From Chloroflexota bacterium (GTDB lineage Bacteria > Chloroflexota > Anaerolineae > Anaerolineales > UBA11579), in NCBI GenBank assembly GCA_023485685.1, contig JAMCZK010000042.1, positions 1-40,303 on the forward strand: a DNA stretch of 40,303 nt. The letters run 5' to 3'. The notes below the pieces were generated by a model that worked only from the letters and a program-made list of their open reading frames with translations, was not told the DNA's origin and did not search any database. Shown here piece by piece: positions 1 through 9,246 of the stretch (position 1 is the stretch's first letter; each line of letters opens with the position of its first letter). The translations under genes were made by a program, and so were the position numbers.

Positions 1-2
1 TC

Positions 3-191
3 ATGAACTGGAATTTCATGATGGCTGGGTCTGCCAGCACCAACCCCTGGCTGTTCGTGCTCGCCCTGGGCATCCTGGCGGCCTGGAAGATCGCCGGCTA
101 CATTGGCTTTGATTACTTCCTCTTCCCTATGCTCAGCCAGCTTTTCAGCAAGGGTAAGGAAAAGGCCAGGGCAGCTGCACCTGCTAAGTGA
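3..191 (+). CDS. C-terminal end of a DoxX/TQO-type membrane protein (5'-truncated by window edge)
   Basis: Hydrophobic helix followed by KIAGYIGFDYFLFPML, a typical DoxX-like C-terminus; ORF runs off or starts at the window edge. Confidence 0.5.
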   Translation: MNWNFMMAGSASTNPWLFVLALGILAAWKIAGYIGFDYFLFPMLSQLFSKGKEKARAAAPAK

Positions 192-225
192 CCAGGCATC
201 AAAAAAAAGCCATCGAAACGCCTGC

Positions 226-253
226 AAAAGCCCGCTAAAGAAAGCGGGCTTTT
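226..253 (+). terminator. Rho-independent terminator hairpin
   Basis: AAAAGCCCGCT / AGCGGGCTTTT perfect stem just after the ORF ending at 191. Confidence 0.8.
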
Positions 254-326
254 GACATTGTCGTCTCATGGCATAGGGCATATATTATTGGACATAATTC
301 AGACAAGTACGTAGAGTTGGAATACG

Positions 327-1733
327 ATGTTGGATTTCCTAGGCGAATTCCTTGAGGTCAACTCGGTCCTGGTTTGGTTTGTATATGGGCTGATGTTCTT
401 TGTATTAGGGCTGGCCATTACCCTGCGCTCCCGCGCCCATAGCCGCCTGGAACTCGCCCGCCACCTGGTCTGGCTGGCAGCCTTCGGCTTCCTCCATGGC
501 CTCAACGAATGGGGCGATCTTTTCATCCCCATCCAGGCTACCTATCTTCCTACGGCTACCATCAACTTTCTTTATACCCTGCAAACGTTTTTGTTGGCCG
601 CTTCCTTTGCGGTGTTGTTTCAGTTCGGCGCCGAACTTTTACACGACCGCTGGCCTGCTCTTCGCGTCTTGCCTGTTCTGATCTCCCTGGGCTGGCTGGT
701 ATGGTTCCTTATCGCTCACATCAACCTGTACGGCGACATGTTTGCGCACCAAGAATTGTCCTCGGCCTGGGCGAGCTATTTGATCGGTTTTCCGGGCGCA
801 TTATTGAGTGCAATTGGTTTGCATTATCAGGTCCAAAAACAAATCAAGCCTCTTCACCTGAAAAAAATTGAACGGCCATTTTTGATCGCCAGTTATGCTC
901 TGGTGGCTTATGCATTGGCGGACGGCTTGATCGTCCCCGCCTCATGGCTCAACAACGATACTATTGTTGCTGCCCTAGGAGTCACTCCTCCGGTCCTTCG
1001 GTCGATCATTGGGCTGACCCTGACTATCTCTGGATTGACGCTGGCTATCTCTGTCTTCCGCGCCTTGGATGTATTCCAAATTGAAGTTGAACGCCTAATT
1101 GAACGGTTGCAAGTGGAGCGCGAGCTGATATACGAACGCGACCGCATCGGCCGCGAATTGCACGATGGCGCCATTCAGACCATATACACCGCCGGCCTGC
1201 TGGTTGAAACCGCCACCCGCAAGCTGGACCCTGAAAGCGAGCTGGCTCAACCTCTGGAACGGGCCGGCAAGGCGATCAACGAAGCCATTGCCGACCTGCG
1301 CGCCTTCATCGGCGGTTTACGGCCACTGGAGGTGCCCCAATCGCTGCGCCAGGCACTGGCCGAACGGGCTGCCGACAGTCAACTGGCCCCACTGGTGGAT
1401 ATCGACTGGGACCTTGACCTTCCTGAGGATATAAATTTCCAAGCCACACGTATACCCCACGTGCTCGGCATTCTGAACGAGGCGTTGTCGAACGCCATTC
1501 GCCATGCTGGCGCCCGGCATGTGCGTGTGCAGGCCAGCCGCCCCGACAATCGGCTCGAGTTGGTGATCGAAGATGACGGCCGCGGTTTCGATAAGCAGAA
1601 CGATGCCCGCGGGTTTGGTCTGCGCAATATACAAGATCGAGCTCGCTTATTGGACGGGACACTCCACATCCAATCCCAACCTGGCACCGGCACAAAAATA
1701 GTATTATCAGCTCCCTGGGAACTCAAACTGTGA
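327..1733 (+). CDS. NarL/DegS-class sensor histidine kinase (HisKA_3 + HATPase)
   Basis: N-terminal TM helices; ERDRIGRELHDGAIQTIY H-box; N-box NEALSNAIRHAGA; G-box DDGRGFD and GFGLRNIQDRA. Confidence 0.9.
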   Translation: MLDFLGEFLEVNSVLVWFVYGLMFFVLGLAITLRSRAHSRLELARHLVWLAAFGFLHGLNEWGDLFIPIQATYLPTATINFLYTLQTFLLAASFAVLFQFGAELLHDRWPALRVLPVLISLGWLVWFLIAHINLYGDMFAHQELSSAWASYLIGFPGALLSAIGLHYQVQKQIKPLHLKKIERPFLIASYALVAYALADGLIVPASWLNNDTIVAALGVTPPVLRSIIGLTLTISGLTLAISVFRALDVFQIEVERLIERLQVERELIYERDRIGRELHDGAIQTIYTAGLLVETATRKLDPESELAQPLERAGKAINEAIADLRAFIGGLRPLEVPQSLRQALAERAADSQLAPLVDIDWDLDLPEDINFQATRIPHVLGILNEALSNAIRHAGARHVRVQASRPDNRLELVIEDDGRGFDKQNDARGFGLRNIQDRARLLDGTLHIQSQPGTGTKIVLSAPWELKL

Positions 1734-1737
1734 AAGT

Positions 1738-1840
1738 ATCCGAGTCTTCCTGGTAAGCGACCACGAAGTGGTGCGCCTGGGTCTGGTGACTCTGCTGCAC
1801 GACGTGCCCTGCGTGAGCGCGGTGGGCGAAGCTGATGACT
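1738..1840 (+). pseudogene. Truncated NarL/LuxR-family response regulator receiver remnant
   Basis: Frame 1738-1840 reads IRVFLVSDHEVVRLGLVTLLHDVPCVSAVGEADD*, a receiver-domain start, then stops; no in-frame start codon. Confidence 0.75.
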
Positions 1841-1883
1841 AGATTGTTCCGATTAATTTTCCATAATGCACCGGGTGTGGAAC

Positions 1884-2195
1884 CTACTCGCCCTGTTTGA
1901 TTAACGACGCATATCTTATCGAACACCCTGTTGCCTGTTCAATCGCTGAAAGGGGAACATTCCTCAGCTTTGGTTGAATCTCCTTGACGAACGTCCTTCG
2001 CTCCTCCTCGCCACCCCCGTGAACGGCTTCCCAGTCTGCCCCTTCTCGTGCCCTTCCTGCACTTGATCGTCCCCTCTTCTTAGCAGCGTCGCCGCCGTGC
2101 GCGGGGTCTTGTCCTTTTTGTCGTAATTTCTTCAGTTTAGCCACACCGGCTTTTTCAAAGTTTGGTTGAAGCAGTTTTTCCTTATATGTGGCCAA
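1884..2195 (-). pseudogene. Small zinc-ribbon/HTH protein, probably degraded (open frame extends upstream to about 2282)
   Basis: Frame upstream of the TTG reads FYPKECGKRIEHGRGQFCSQECLATYKEK (C..C zinc-ribbon-like), then AKKRGRSSAGRAREGADWEAVH and an HTH-like tail; TAG at 1884-1886 followed in frame by VPHPVHYGKLIGTI*. Confidence 0.5.
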
Positions 2196-2406
2196 ACACT
2201 CCTGCGAGCAAAATTGCCCTCTTCCATGCTCGATGCGTTTTCCGCATTCCTTGGGATAAAAGCGTCTTGATGTATAAAAAATCTATAATTTCTAAACTGG
2301 TTGCACCACGTTGCACCAAATCTCTTGGTAGGGAAGGCGGTCTACGTTACAAGACTATAGGGCATTCTGACAAGAAGATTTTTTGCATTTGATTTTTTGT
2401 TATCTT

Positions 2407-4356
2407 CTAATTGATACGTTTCAAAAACATATCTACTATTTCGGGATCAAAAAACTTCCCGGATTGTTCTTTCATGTACTTTAAAGCCTTGGTTTTGCTC
2501 CATGCTTTTCGATATGGTCTATCTGATCTCAGAGCATCCCACACATCAACAACTGTAAAGAGACGTGCTGCTAAAGGGATCTCTTTTCCTTTCAACCCAC
2601 GCGGATAACCCGTACCATCCCACTTCTCATGATGACAGTAAGGAATTTCCAAAGCGGGTTCTAAGAATGCTATCTGAGACAGCATATGATAAGCATAGAT
2701 AGGGTGGTTGCGCATTATCTCCCATTCATCATCAGTGAGTTTTCCAGGCTTGAGGAGTATGGCATCCGGAACACGCAATTTACCGATATCATGCAATAAG
2801 GCTCCCCGGCCAAGATGAATTAATTTTTCCTGAGTTAATCCGAAGCTATTCGCGAGGTCTAAAATCATTTCAGTAACGCGTTTGGAATGGCCCTCTATTT
2901 CATGGTCACGCATGTCGATGGCGCGTACCCAGCCTTCGAGAGTAGCTTCGTAAGCTGTCTCCAGGTCTATTTTTGCTTGGCGAAGTCCGTCAAAGAGTTG
3001 GGCACTATTAATTGCAATCGCTGCTTGCTGAGCTATTGTTTCGAAGAACTCCCTCCAATCTTCATCGGGAGAACATAGCGATCGGCTGTACACCTCCAAT
3101 ACGCCCACTGTTTGACCTTTTGCGGATAAAGGAACAGCAAAATATGAGGAAAAGTTTTCGGATGACATTAAGTCCGTAAATTCAGACTCTAGATGAGCGT
3201 CATTGAGGTCACCAAGTTTGACGAGGTGTCCTTCGAGGGCTGCAAGTCCCGCGTAGCTTGTTCCAAGTCGGATTCTGATGTTCCTTGCCTTATTGTCTGA
3301 TTTGAATCCGATTTGATTTGCGTATCTCAGGTATCGATCTGGTCCCAGCAGTAAAACTGCAGCGGCATCAACAGTTAATAGGGAAACAGTCCGATTGAGC
3401 ACCACGGTAAGAACGGATCCCAAATCAAGATTGGCGACGATAGCAGTGTCAATTTCTCTCAATGCGGTAATACGTTTAATTTGACGCTTGGTTAGTTCTA
3501 CTTGCTCTCCGAGTCTAATTATGGGCTCCCTAACGCCGCTAACAAAGAAAGCTCCAAAAATCGAAGACATTGCTCCGAGTTTATACACATGCCCGAGCAA
3601 ATTGTAGATGTCGTATGCACTTGCATAAAGTGTGAAAAACAGCTCACTAAAAACTAGAAAAGTCGTTCCAACTAATAATATTCTTGACTCATGACTACGT
3701 GTTTGCCGGTAGATATTGGCAAATTTACCAAACGCGATCAGGGCAATAAACACAACCGTGTATTCCAACCAGATTTTAGTTGGAGTTAACCCCGTGCCCT
3801 GCACATACATGCTTGGAAGTGAATGGGGTAAATAGATGATCACGTAAAATGTCACCCCAATTGCTGTAAACGCTCCAATTCCAAGAAGGGCTTGAAAGAA
3901 AGAGTCATTCTTGGGTCTAGCCAATTTAAAATCACTGAAGACAAGCGCAAAAGCTTGTGTCAATCGAGCAACAATCCAAAAATCTATTGCTTTCCCAGTG
4001 CTATTTTCACTGAAAAAAGCTGGCATCCCGGGGAAAGAGAATGTATGCATGTAGTCAAACGTACCGATGATAAAAAAGGCCACTCCCAAGAAAAGGACTC
4101 GTCGGTCCCCGGTCTTACGGAAAGAGTACCAGTTAAGGAAGAATATCGAGAAGCTGACTAATACACTGCTTAACTCACTGAAGTTATGCCATACCAAATA
4201 GGAATCAACGTTGAATACGAAATATATTTGCCCTTTGAATAGCCACGCTAAGGCGAATATTGTGGCTATTGCGATGAGCGGGAGGACAACGTAGTAATTA
4301 AGGCCTTTGTCATCCCAGCTTCTTGGATGAGGAGATACATTTAAGGTAGCCGTCAA
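2407..4356 (-). CDS. Membrane-anchored MASE3-GAF-HD-GYP protein (putative c-di-GMP phosphodiesterase)
   Basis: MASE3-like 7TM N-terminus, GAF-like centre, HD-GYP domain with LLHDIGKLRVPD and HHEKWDGTGYPRGLKGKEIPL. Confidence 0.85.
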   Translation of the reverse strand: MTATLNVSPHPRSWDDKGLNYYVVLPLIAIATIFALAWLFKGQIYFVFNVDSYLVWHNFSELSSVLVSFSIFFLNWYSFRKTGDRRVLFLGVAFFIIGTFDYMHTFSFPGMPAFFSENSTGKAIDFWIVARLTQAFALVFSDFKLARPKNDSFFQALLGIGAFTAIGVTFYVIIYLPHSLPSMYVQGTGLTPTKIWLEYTVVFIALIAFGKFANIYRQTRSHESRILLVGTTFLVFSELFFTLYASAYDIYNLLGHVYKLGAMSSIFGAFFVSGVREPIIRLGEQVELTKRQIKRITALREIDTAIVANLDLGSVLTVVLNRTVSLLTVDAAAVLLLGPDRYLRYANQIGFKSDNKARNIRIRLGTSYAGLAALEGHLVKLGDLNDAHLESEFTDLMSSENFSSYFAVPLSAKGQTVGVLEVYSRSLCSPDEDWREFFETIAQQAAIAINSAQLFDGLRQAKIDLETAYEATLEGWVRAIDMRDHEIEGHSKRVTEMILDLANSFGLTQEKLIHLGRGALLHDIGKLRVPDAILLKPGKLTDDEWEIMRNHPIYAYHMLSQIAFLEPALEIPYCHHEKWDGTGYPRGLKGKEIPLAARLFTVVDVWDALRSDRPYRKAWSKTKALKYMKEQSGKFFDPEIVDMFLKRIN

Positions 4357-4602
4357 CCACCCCTATTTCGCCATTGAATGGCCCTGTAACCCTTTCCGCA
4401 TGCTCTTTATTGTTGGATCCACCACAACAAAGAGCCAATTGAATATTTATGTATTTTATACGAACGGGACTGCTACCGTGTTTGGAAAAGTGAGGCAATA
4501 TTAGGGAGGAAAAATTGTGGGGGGTTTTTCGAACTAAAACCAGTTAGCCGTTCCCGATATCCTGTCAAGCAGCCCTGGGAAACCGGCAGGACCAAGGGCC
4601 TG

Positions 4603-4917
4603 TTGAGCAGGCAACCTGTCCAGACGACTAGAATTCTACATATGGGGAAAGAGGCGAAGGAATTCGATCTTGTCCAAGCGGGCCTAATTGATGATGAGGA
4701 GGAAATGCTAACGGTTTATAGACGGGATCCTAAAGAACTGAAGCCGAGAATGACGAAGATGCCGGTAGAGGAGATTATGCGGATTACCGGACGTAGCAGG
4801 AGGATGGCGTATGCGATTAAGGCTGGGAAGAGGAGACCGCAAGAAGGATCATGGATAAAATCGCAACCGACTTTGTCCACTAACAAAGTTAAGCCAAAAT
4901 CTCTAAAAGCCAGATAA
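4603..4917 (+). CDS. HTH-domain protein or C-terminal gene fragment of unknown function
   Basis: VEEIMRITGRSRRMAYAIKAGKRRP HTH-like tail; the frame is open upstream of the called start (...RYPVKQPWETGRTKGLLSRQPVQTTRILHMGKEAKEFDL...), so the called start may be wrong or the gene a fragment. Confidence 0.45.
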   Translation: MSRQPVQTTRILHMGKEAKEFDLVQAGLIDDEEEMLTVYRRDPKELKPRMTKMPVEEIMRITGRSRRMAYAIKAGKRRPQEGSWIKSQPTLSTNKVKPKSLKAR

Positions 4918-5036
4918 GGACGCCGTCTTAATCTCCTACGTGTGGTTTTGGTAGTAACATAAATTGGGCTCAGCCGCAGGTCCTCACCCCATGCCTAAGA
5001 AATGGGCCTTGGCGGCAGAGCCCGCTTTTACATTAG

Positions 5037-5948
5037 TCACTGGTTCAGGAATGTCTTTACTGCTTTGCGCACTGCTTCCTTAGCCATATCATCAATCGCA
5101 GTTCCCACGACGATGATATTCACGCCCGTGCCGATGAACGCTTTGAAATTATCGGCGTTGATCCCGCCTTCCGCGATCGTAGGCACCGTTACGGCTTTTA
5201 GCATGGCTTCCAATCGTTCTTTTACTGGTGGCGCGATCTCGCCTGCTTTAGCCCCTTCGTAACTCATGCCCGTCATCAGCCCGACGAAATCAACACCGAT
5301 GTCCTGCATTTTTTTGGCGGTTTCGGCAACATCAGCCGGTTTGTCCGCAGGAATCCCGAAGAGATGCCTGTCGCTTGGGCTGGCAATGTAGGCGTCAATC
5401 AACAGGCCGTTCTTGTGGCCCAGATCAACTACTGCCTTCAGGTCCTCAATCGTTGACTTGTGTGTATGCAATCCATCAGCTCCGGACCGTGAAAGTAGCG
5501 CCATATCTTCATCGATTAATGGGGTAGGGACGACTTCAGCAAAGGTCCCTGGAACACCCGCGGTGATATAGATGTCTGGCCCAACTACATTGCGAACCCC
5601 ACTGATTACCTCAGCCATCTGTAGAAGTGTTATTTCGTGACGGACATTTTCTGCATCATGCATATTTGTCACGCCCTTATGACCGCGGGCTAACGCCGTT
5701 GCAGGATGGTTGGGTTCAATGAGTTTCGCTCCGGCTTGGACAGCGGCTAACGCCATTCGGGCGTCATCGCCGCTGATGCCTGTCGAGAGCAAAGTTGTTC
5801 CGCCATGCAGTTTGATTGCTTCCAAAACCTTTTTTCTGCCGGCCTCTCTTTTTTGATACATATCTCCAATTATCATTAAGTACCTCGGTTCTTTGTGTAT
5901 TCCTGTTTTTTTATGACGCCATTTTCCGTTTTGCAATTTGGTTGGCAA
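5037..5948 (-). CDS. TIM-barrel enzyme (HisA/KDPG-aldolase/BtpA-like phosphosugar enzyme), start uncertain
   Basis: GAKLIEPNHP, ADGLHTHKS, VPTIAEGGINADNFKAFIGTGVNIIVVGTAI resemble TIM-barrel phosphate-binding loops; likely start MIIGDMYQKRE at about 5877. Confidence 0.6.
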   Translation of the reverse strand: MPTKLQNGKWRHKKTGIHKEPRYLMIIGDMYQKREAGRKKVLEAIKLHGGTTLLSTGISGDDARMALAAVQAGAKLIEPNHPATALARGHKGVTNMHDAENVRHEITLLQMAEVISGVRNVVGPDIYITAGVPGTFAEVVPTPLIDEDMALLSRSGADGLHTHKSTIEDLKAVVDLGHKNGLLIDAYIASPSDRHLFGIPADKPADVAETAKKMQDIGVDFVGLMTGMSYEGAKAGEIAPPVKERLEAMLKAVTVPTIAEGGINADNFKAFIGTGVNIIVVGTAIDDMAKEAVRKAVKTFLNQ

Positions 5949-7464
5949 TAAGGGTTAGCACACATGCGACAATGGCAGCGATTGCCATTGAAGCGGCAAA
6001 CCCAAACGGATTATTTGAAACAGTGGGAGCCACAAAAGTGGGCAGGTATCCAGATCCACGTGCGTTAAAGAACCCGGTGAAAGCACCGCCAATCGTGGCT
6101 GAGATCAACGCGATGGCAAAGACTAATTTATCCGCAAACATGAATGGATAAGCTGCCTCAACAAAGGTGCCGAATGCCATGTTCACAAAGAAGCCAGGCG
6201 CGGCAACAGAGGCTTCACTTTTTTGTCTTGGGCCAATAATATTGGCAAGCGTGATGCCTGCCGATACCATTACTAAACCAACCATGTCAACGGCGCCCAG
6301 AAAACTGTTCCCCTGCAATTCCATCTCCAGAAGAATGATGGGGAGAATTGCCGCGTGATATACGCCACCGATAATTGCCGGCCAAATCAGCAAGCCGGCA
6401 ACCGCGCCAGCGAGTATTGCGTTGTAATCTAGGGCAATTTGGATCAGTTCACGCATACCGTTGCCGAGCCAGAGGGTAATCGGCGCCAGCCCAAAGTAAA
6501 TGGTCAAGCCGCCAATCATGCCGCCTAAAGCACCAGCGATCAGGCTGGATGTAGTTGCGGGAAAACGCATTCGGAATGACCACTGCAGCAGGTAGCTGGC
6601 CAAAATGCCGGCGAGAATGCCGCCAACGATGCCGCCCAGGATTCCCCCACTGACTGACAAGGTTCCGGCCACAACGCCGGCCACTATGCCTACCTCATCC
6701 AATCCTGATACCTGCTTGGCGGCAACCACCGCTACTACGACTGGTAGAGCAGCAATCAGGACATCAAAGATCGGCCCAACAGATTCGTTGAGGAAAGGGA
6801 TTTTGCCAATGGCCAGTACTAGGGCCATGGCGATAAACGCGGGGAGCGATGCCATCATAATGCTGCGCAAATTGATGCGCTTGAAGATATTGCCGGTATC
6901 CACCTCCGCCGCTTTGCCAATCACTGGGCTGTACTTAGTCTTCCATTCGGATGCAAATGCAGATATATACCCCACTGCTCTAGTACGGTTGGTTGATCCG
7001 GTTGTGCCCGAAGAAGAAATTACGTTTGCCCCTAAAGAGCGAGCATTGGACATGGAACTTCCGCCGGTCCCAGCGACAGGGATTTTCTTATCCGCTGCCG
7101 CCTTAACGACTTCTGAGTTGATTCCTTTTGGATCAGCTGAGACCAGAATAAGCCCGTCGACTTCTCCATTCCTGATCGACGCTGCCAGAGCTTTGTTTTC
7201 AGATTCTGCTTGTTTATTTACCTCAGCCAGTTTTCCCTCATTAGCCGGAACAGGCCCACTTGATGACTGCTTCCAGAGGATGGCTTTGGTTTGCTCAGTT
7301 ACATGATCGAGGCTTGAATTGGCTGCCACAAAAACAACGTGGCTGATTTCCAGATTTGCTGCTTTGGCCTGACTGGCTATTTCTTCGAGCAGCACTTGGG
7401 GGTTATTGCCTCCAAGCACATACAAATGCCCCCCACTGCTACCTACGACAGCGATCTTTTTCAT
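5911..7464 (-). CDS. PTS fructose-type EIIC-like permease with an N-terminal about 170-aa soluble domain
   Basis: GGILGGIVGGILAGILASYL and further Gly-rich TM segments typical of fructose-family EIIC; N-terminus MKKIAVVGSSGGHLYVLGGNN is soluble. Confidence 0.65.
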   Translation of the reverse strand: MKKIAVVGSSGGHLYVLGGNNPQVLLEEIASQAKAANLEISHVVFVAANSSLDHVTEQTKAILWKQSSSGPVPANEGKLAEVNKQAESENKALAASIRNGEVDGLILVSADPKGINSEVVKAAADKKIPVAGTGGSSMSNARSLGANVISSSGTTGSTNRTRAVGYISAFASEWKTKYSPVIGKAAEVDTGNIFKRINLRSIMMASLPAFIAMALVLAIGKIPFLNESVGPIFDVLIAALPVVVAVVAAKQVSGLDEVGIVAGVVAGTLSVSGGILGGIVGGILAGILASYLLQWSFRMRFPATTSSLIAGALGGMIGGLTIYFGLAPITLWLGNGMRELIQIALDYNAILAGAVAGLLIWPAIIGGVYHAAILPIILLEMELQGNSFLGAVDMVGLVMVSAGITLANIIGPRQKSEASVAAPGFFVNMAFGTFVEAAYPFMFADKLVFAIALISATIGGAFTGFFNARGSGYLPTFVAPTVSNNPFGFAASMAIAAIVACVLTLIANQIAKRKMAS

Positions 7465-7663
7465 CTCTAGCTCCTTCAGATATATGTCCTACTTTTTATA
7501 AATTCCAAAAATAGGTATTTTCTCGTCGCACCTCCTGGCAAATTAGCCAATTCAAGCATATAATTGATGGTGGAATTTCTATTTCCATCGATGCAATTAT
7601 GTGTGTTTGGGTGTGAACCGGTCAATCAGAATGGCAGCTATTGCGATTTAGGGAAAATAGAAT

Positions 7664-8737
7664 ATGCCAATGGATAACAAAGGAATTTCGCAGTTCAGGG
7701 ACACGGCGGTAGACAGCGGGAATATTTTAAACCGCTGGCTTACCCTTAGTGGTGTTTCGAGAGGAATGATTTTGAAGGAAATGAATCAATCTGGGGTCTT
7801 GAACACCAAAATTGGATTTAAGACATTTCAACAATGGACCTCGTCCGGGGAATCCGCCAAAAAAATTAGCGGCAGGAATAACGAAGAAGCTGGGTCAAGA
7901 TTGGTGGAAATTGTTAAATGGTTCTTTAACGAGCATCTTCACCGAAAATCCGGGATCATGTTGACTAATGAGCTTGAGGACCTTATTCGTCTTTATGAAG
8001 ACATTCCGGTTCTGAATCGCTTGCAGTTGCACCGAATACTGCATGACCTGGAAGTGGCCAATCATGAACGCACAATCACCCTGCCAATAAACCCGGATTG
8101 GAAGAAACAATTGCGCGAGCAACCTTTATGCGCCTTCGTGATGGACCCGTATTGGTGCATAAGAGCCACTACGCACTACGAACTGGCCTTTGCAGGGTTT
8201 TCCGAAGAGGACCTTCGGAACTGGGGCTGTTGGCACCGATTGACTGCAAGTATCAATAATATTCCCAAGCACGTGCCTGGCAGTCCGATGAGTTCTTCCC
8301 GCGGGCCTTATGCCCGAGAGTATTATGTGAACCAATTATCCAGATTCCGTCATTTGACCAAACCTCTAATAAGAAGCAAAGATTCAAGAATGGTTCTAAT
8401 TTTGGAATTACTAAACGAATCGCCCTATTTTAAAGAAGTGTGGGAGCTTTCTTTGAATAATGACAAGTCGTTGAATTCCTATTCTATTGGTTTTCCCGTG
8501 CCATTTTTTAAGAAAGATGATACTTTGCTTTGGATGATGGAATTGAGCGTGGAAATCTCAAATTCTGATGGATTGCATCTAATACATTGGACCCCTATTA
8601 ATCGGGATTCAAATTTCTATATTGCTGACTTTTGTAAAAAGGTGGATCGATCTGGCAATTTTACTAAGTCCTGCTATTTTATTGAGGACTACGCTCATTA
8701 TTTCACTGAGAATCAGCGAAAAGCTTTGAATGTTTAA
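7664..8737 (+). CDS. Hypothetical protein, possibly a regulator with a MmyB/PAS-like ligand-binding region
   Basis: Long ORF divergent from the PTS-like gene; PLCAFVMDPYWCIRATTHYELAFAGFSEEDLRNW resembles the MmyB ligand-binding pattern; no clear HTH seen. Confidence 0.4.
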   Translation: MPMDNKGISQFRDTAVDSGNILNRWLTLSGVSRGMILKEMNQSGVLNTKIGFKTFQQWTSSGESAKKISGRNNEEAGSRLVEIVKWFFNEHLHRKSGIMLTNELEDLIRLYEDIPVLNRLQLHRILHDLEVANHERTITLPINPDWKKQLREQPLCAFVMDPYWCIRATTHYELAFAGFSEEDLRNWGCWHRLTASINNIPKHVPGSPMSSSRGPYAREYYVNQLSRFRHLTKPLIRSKDSRMVLILELLNESPYFKEVWELSLNNDKSLNSYSIGFPVPFFKKDDTLLWMMELSVEISNSDGLHLIHWTPINRDSNFYIADFCKKVDRSGNFTKSCYFIEDYAHYFTENQRKALNV

Positions 8738-9246
8738 ATACCTGCATATGTTCATACAATCAAGGAGCTTGTGCAAATAAGCGGGAACCTAAAAAAGGGG
8801 TTAGATACTTAATCTCTATCTGTGAAGCTTAGTCGGAAAAAGCTAAATGAAATAAAGGAGCTTGTGCAACAGCTCCTATAATCTGGCCGTACGAACAGTT
8901 TAACTGTGGGTATCTATAACCACCTGCGAGTCATTGAGCCGGGTTAACCTAGCGATTCCACTTCATTTGTTGAACAATGGGTGAGTAGGATGACAAAGCC
9001 CAGCAGAAAATTCACCCCACAAATGCAGCAGATTTATAGCAGGTAAAAAGATGGGAAAGGTTGTCTTGGCCGAGTTCTGTTGGGCCGGAGGTTTTGCTCG
9101 CTAAACCCTAATTCCAAGGGATAAATAATCAAATTTAGTGCACAAAATTCACGCCCCATAATCTGTCCCGCCAAGCCCCTGAGTCTCGTGAAAAATGCAA
9201 CATTCAGGGTAGGTTAATGCGTTAAACTAAATGAAAGGAAACGCCT

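Noticed and set aside
1306-1726. Three overlapping minus-strand ORFs opposite the histidine kinase
   Set aside because: Antisense to the HATPase domain; no independent coding evidence.
6605-7306. 233-aa plus-strand ORF opposite the PTS-like gene
   Set aside because: Low-complexity antisense translation of the TM/Gly-rich sequence; no independent support.
8990-9046. MTKPSRKFTPQMQQIYSR*, resembling the N-terminus of an IS3-type OrfA transposase
   Set aside because: Only about 10 residues look similar and the frame stops immediately; no IS ends or OrfB remnant seen. Too weak to call a mobile element.
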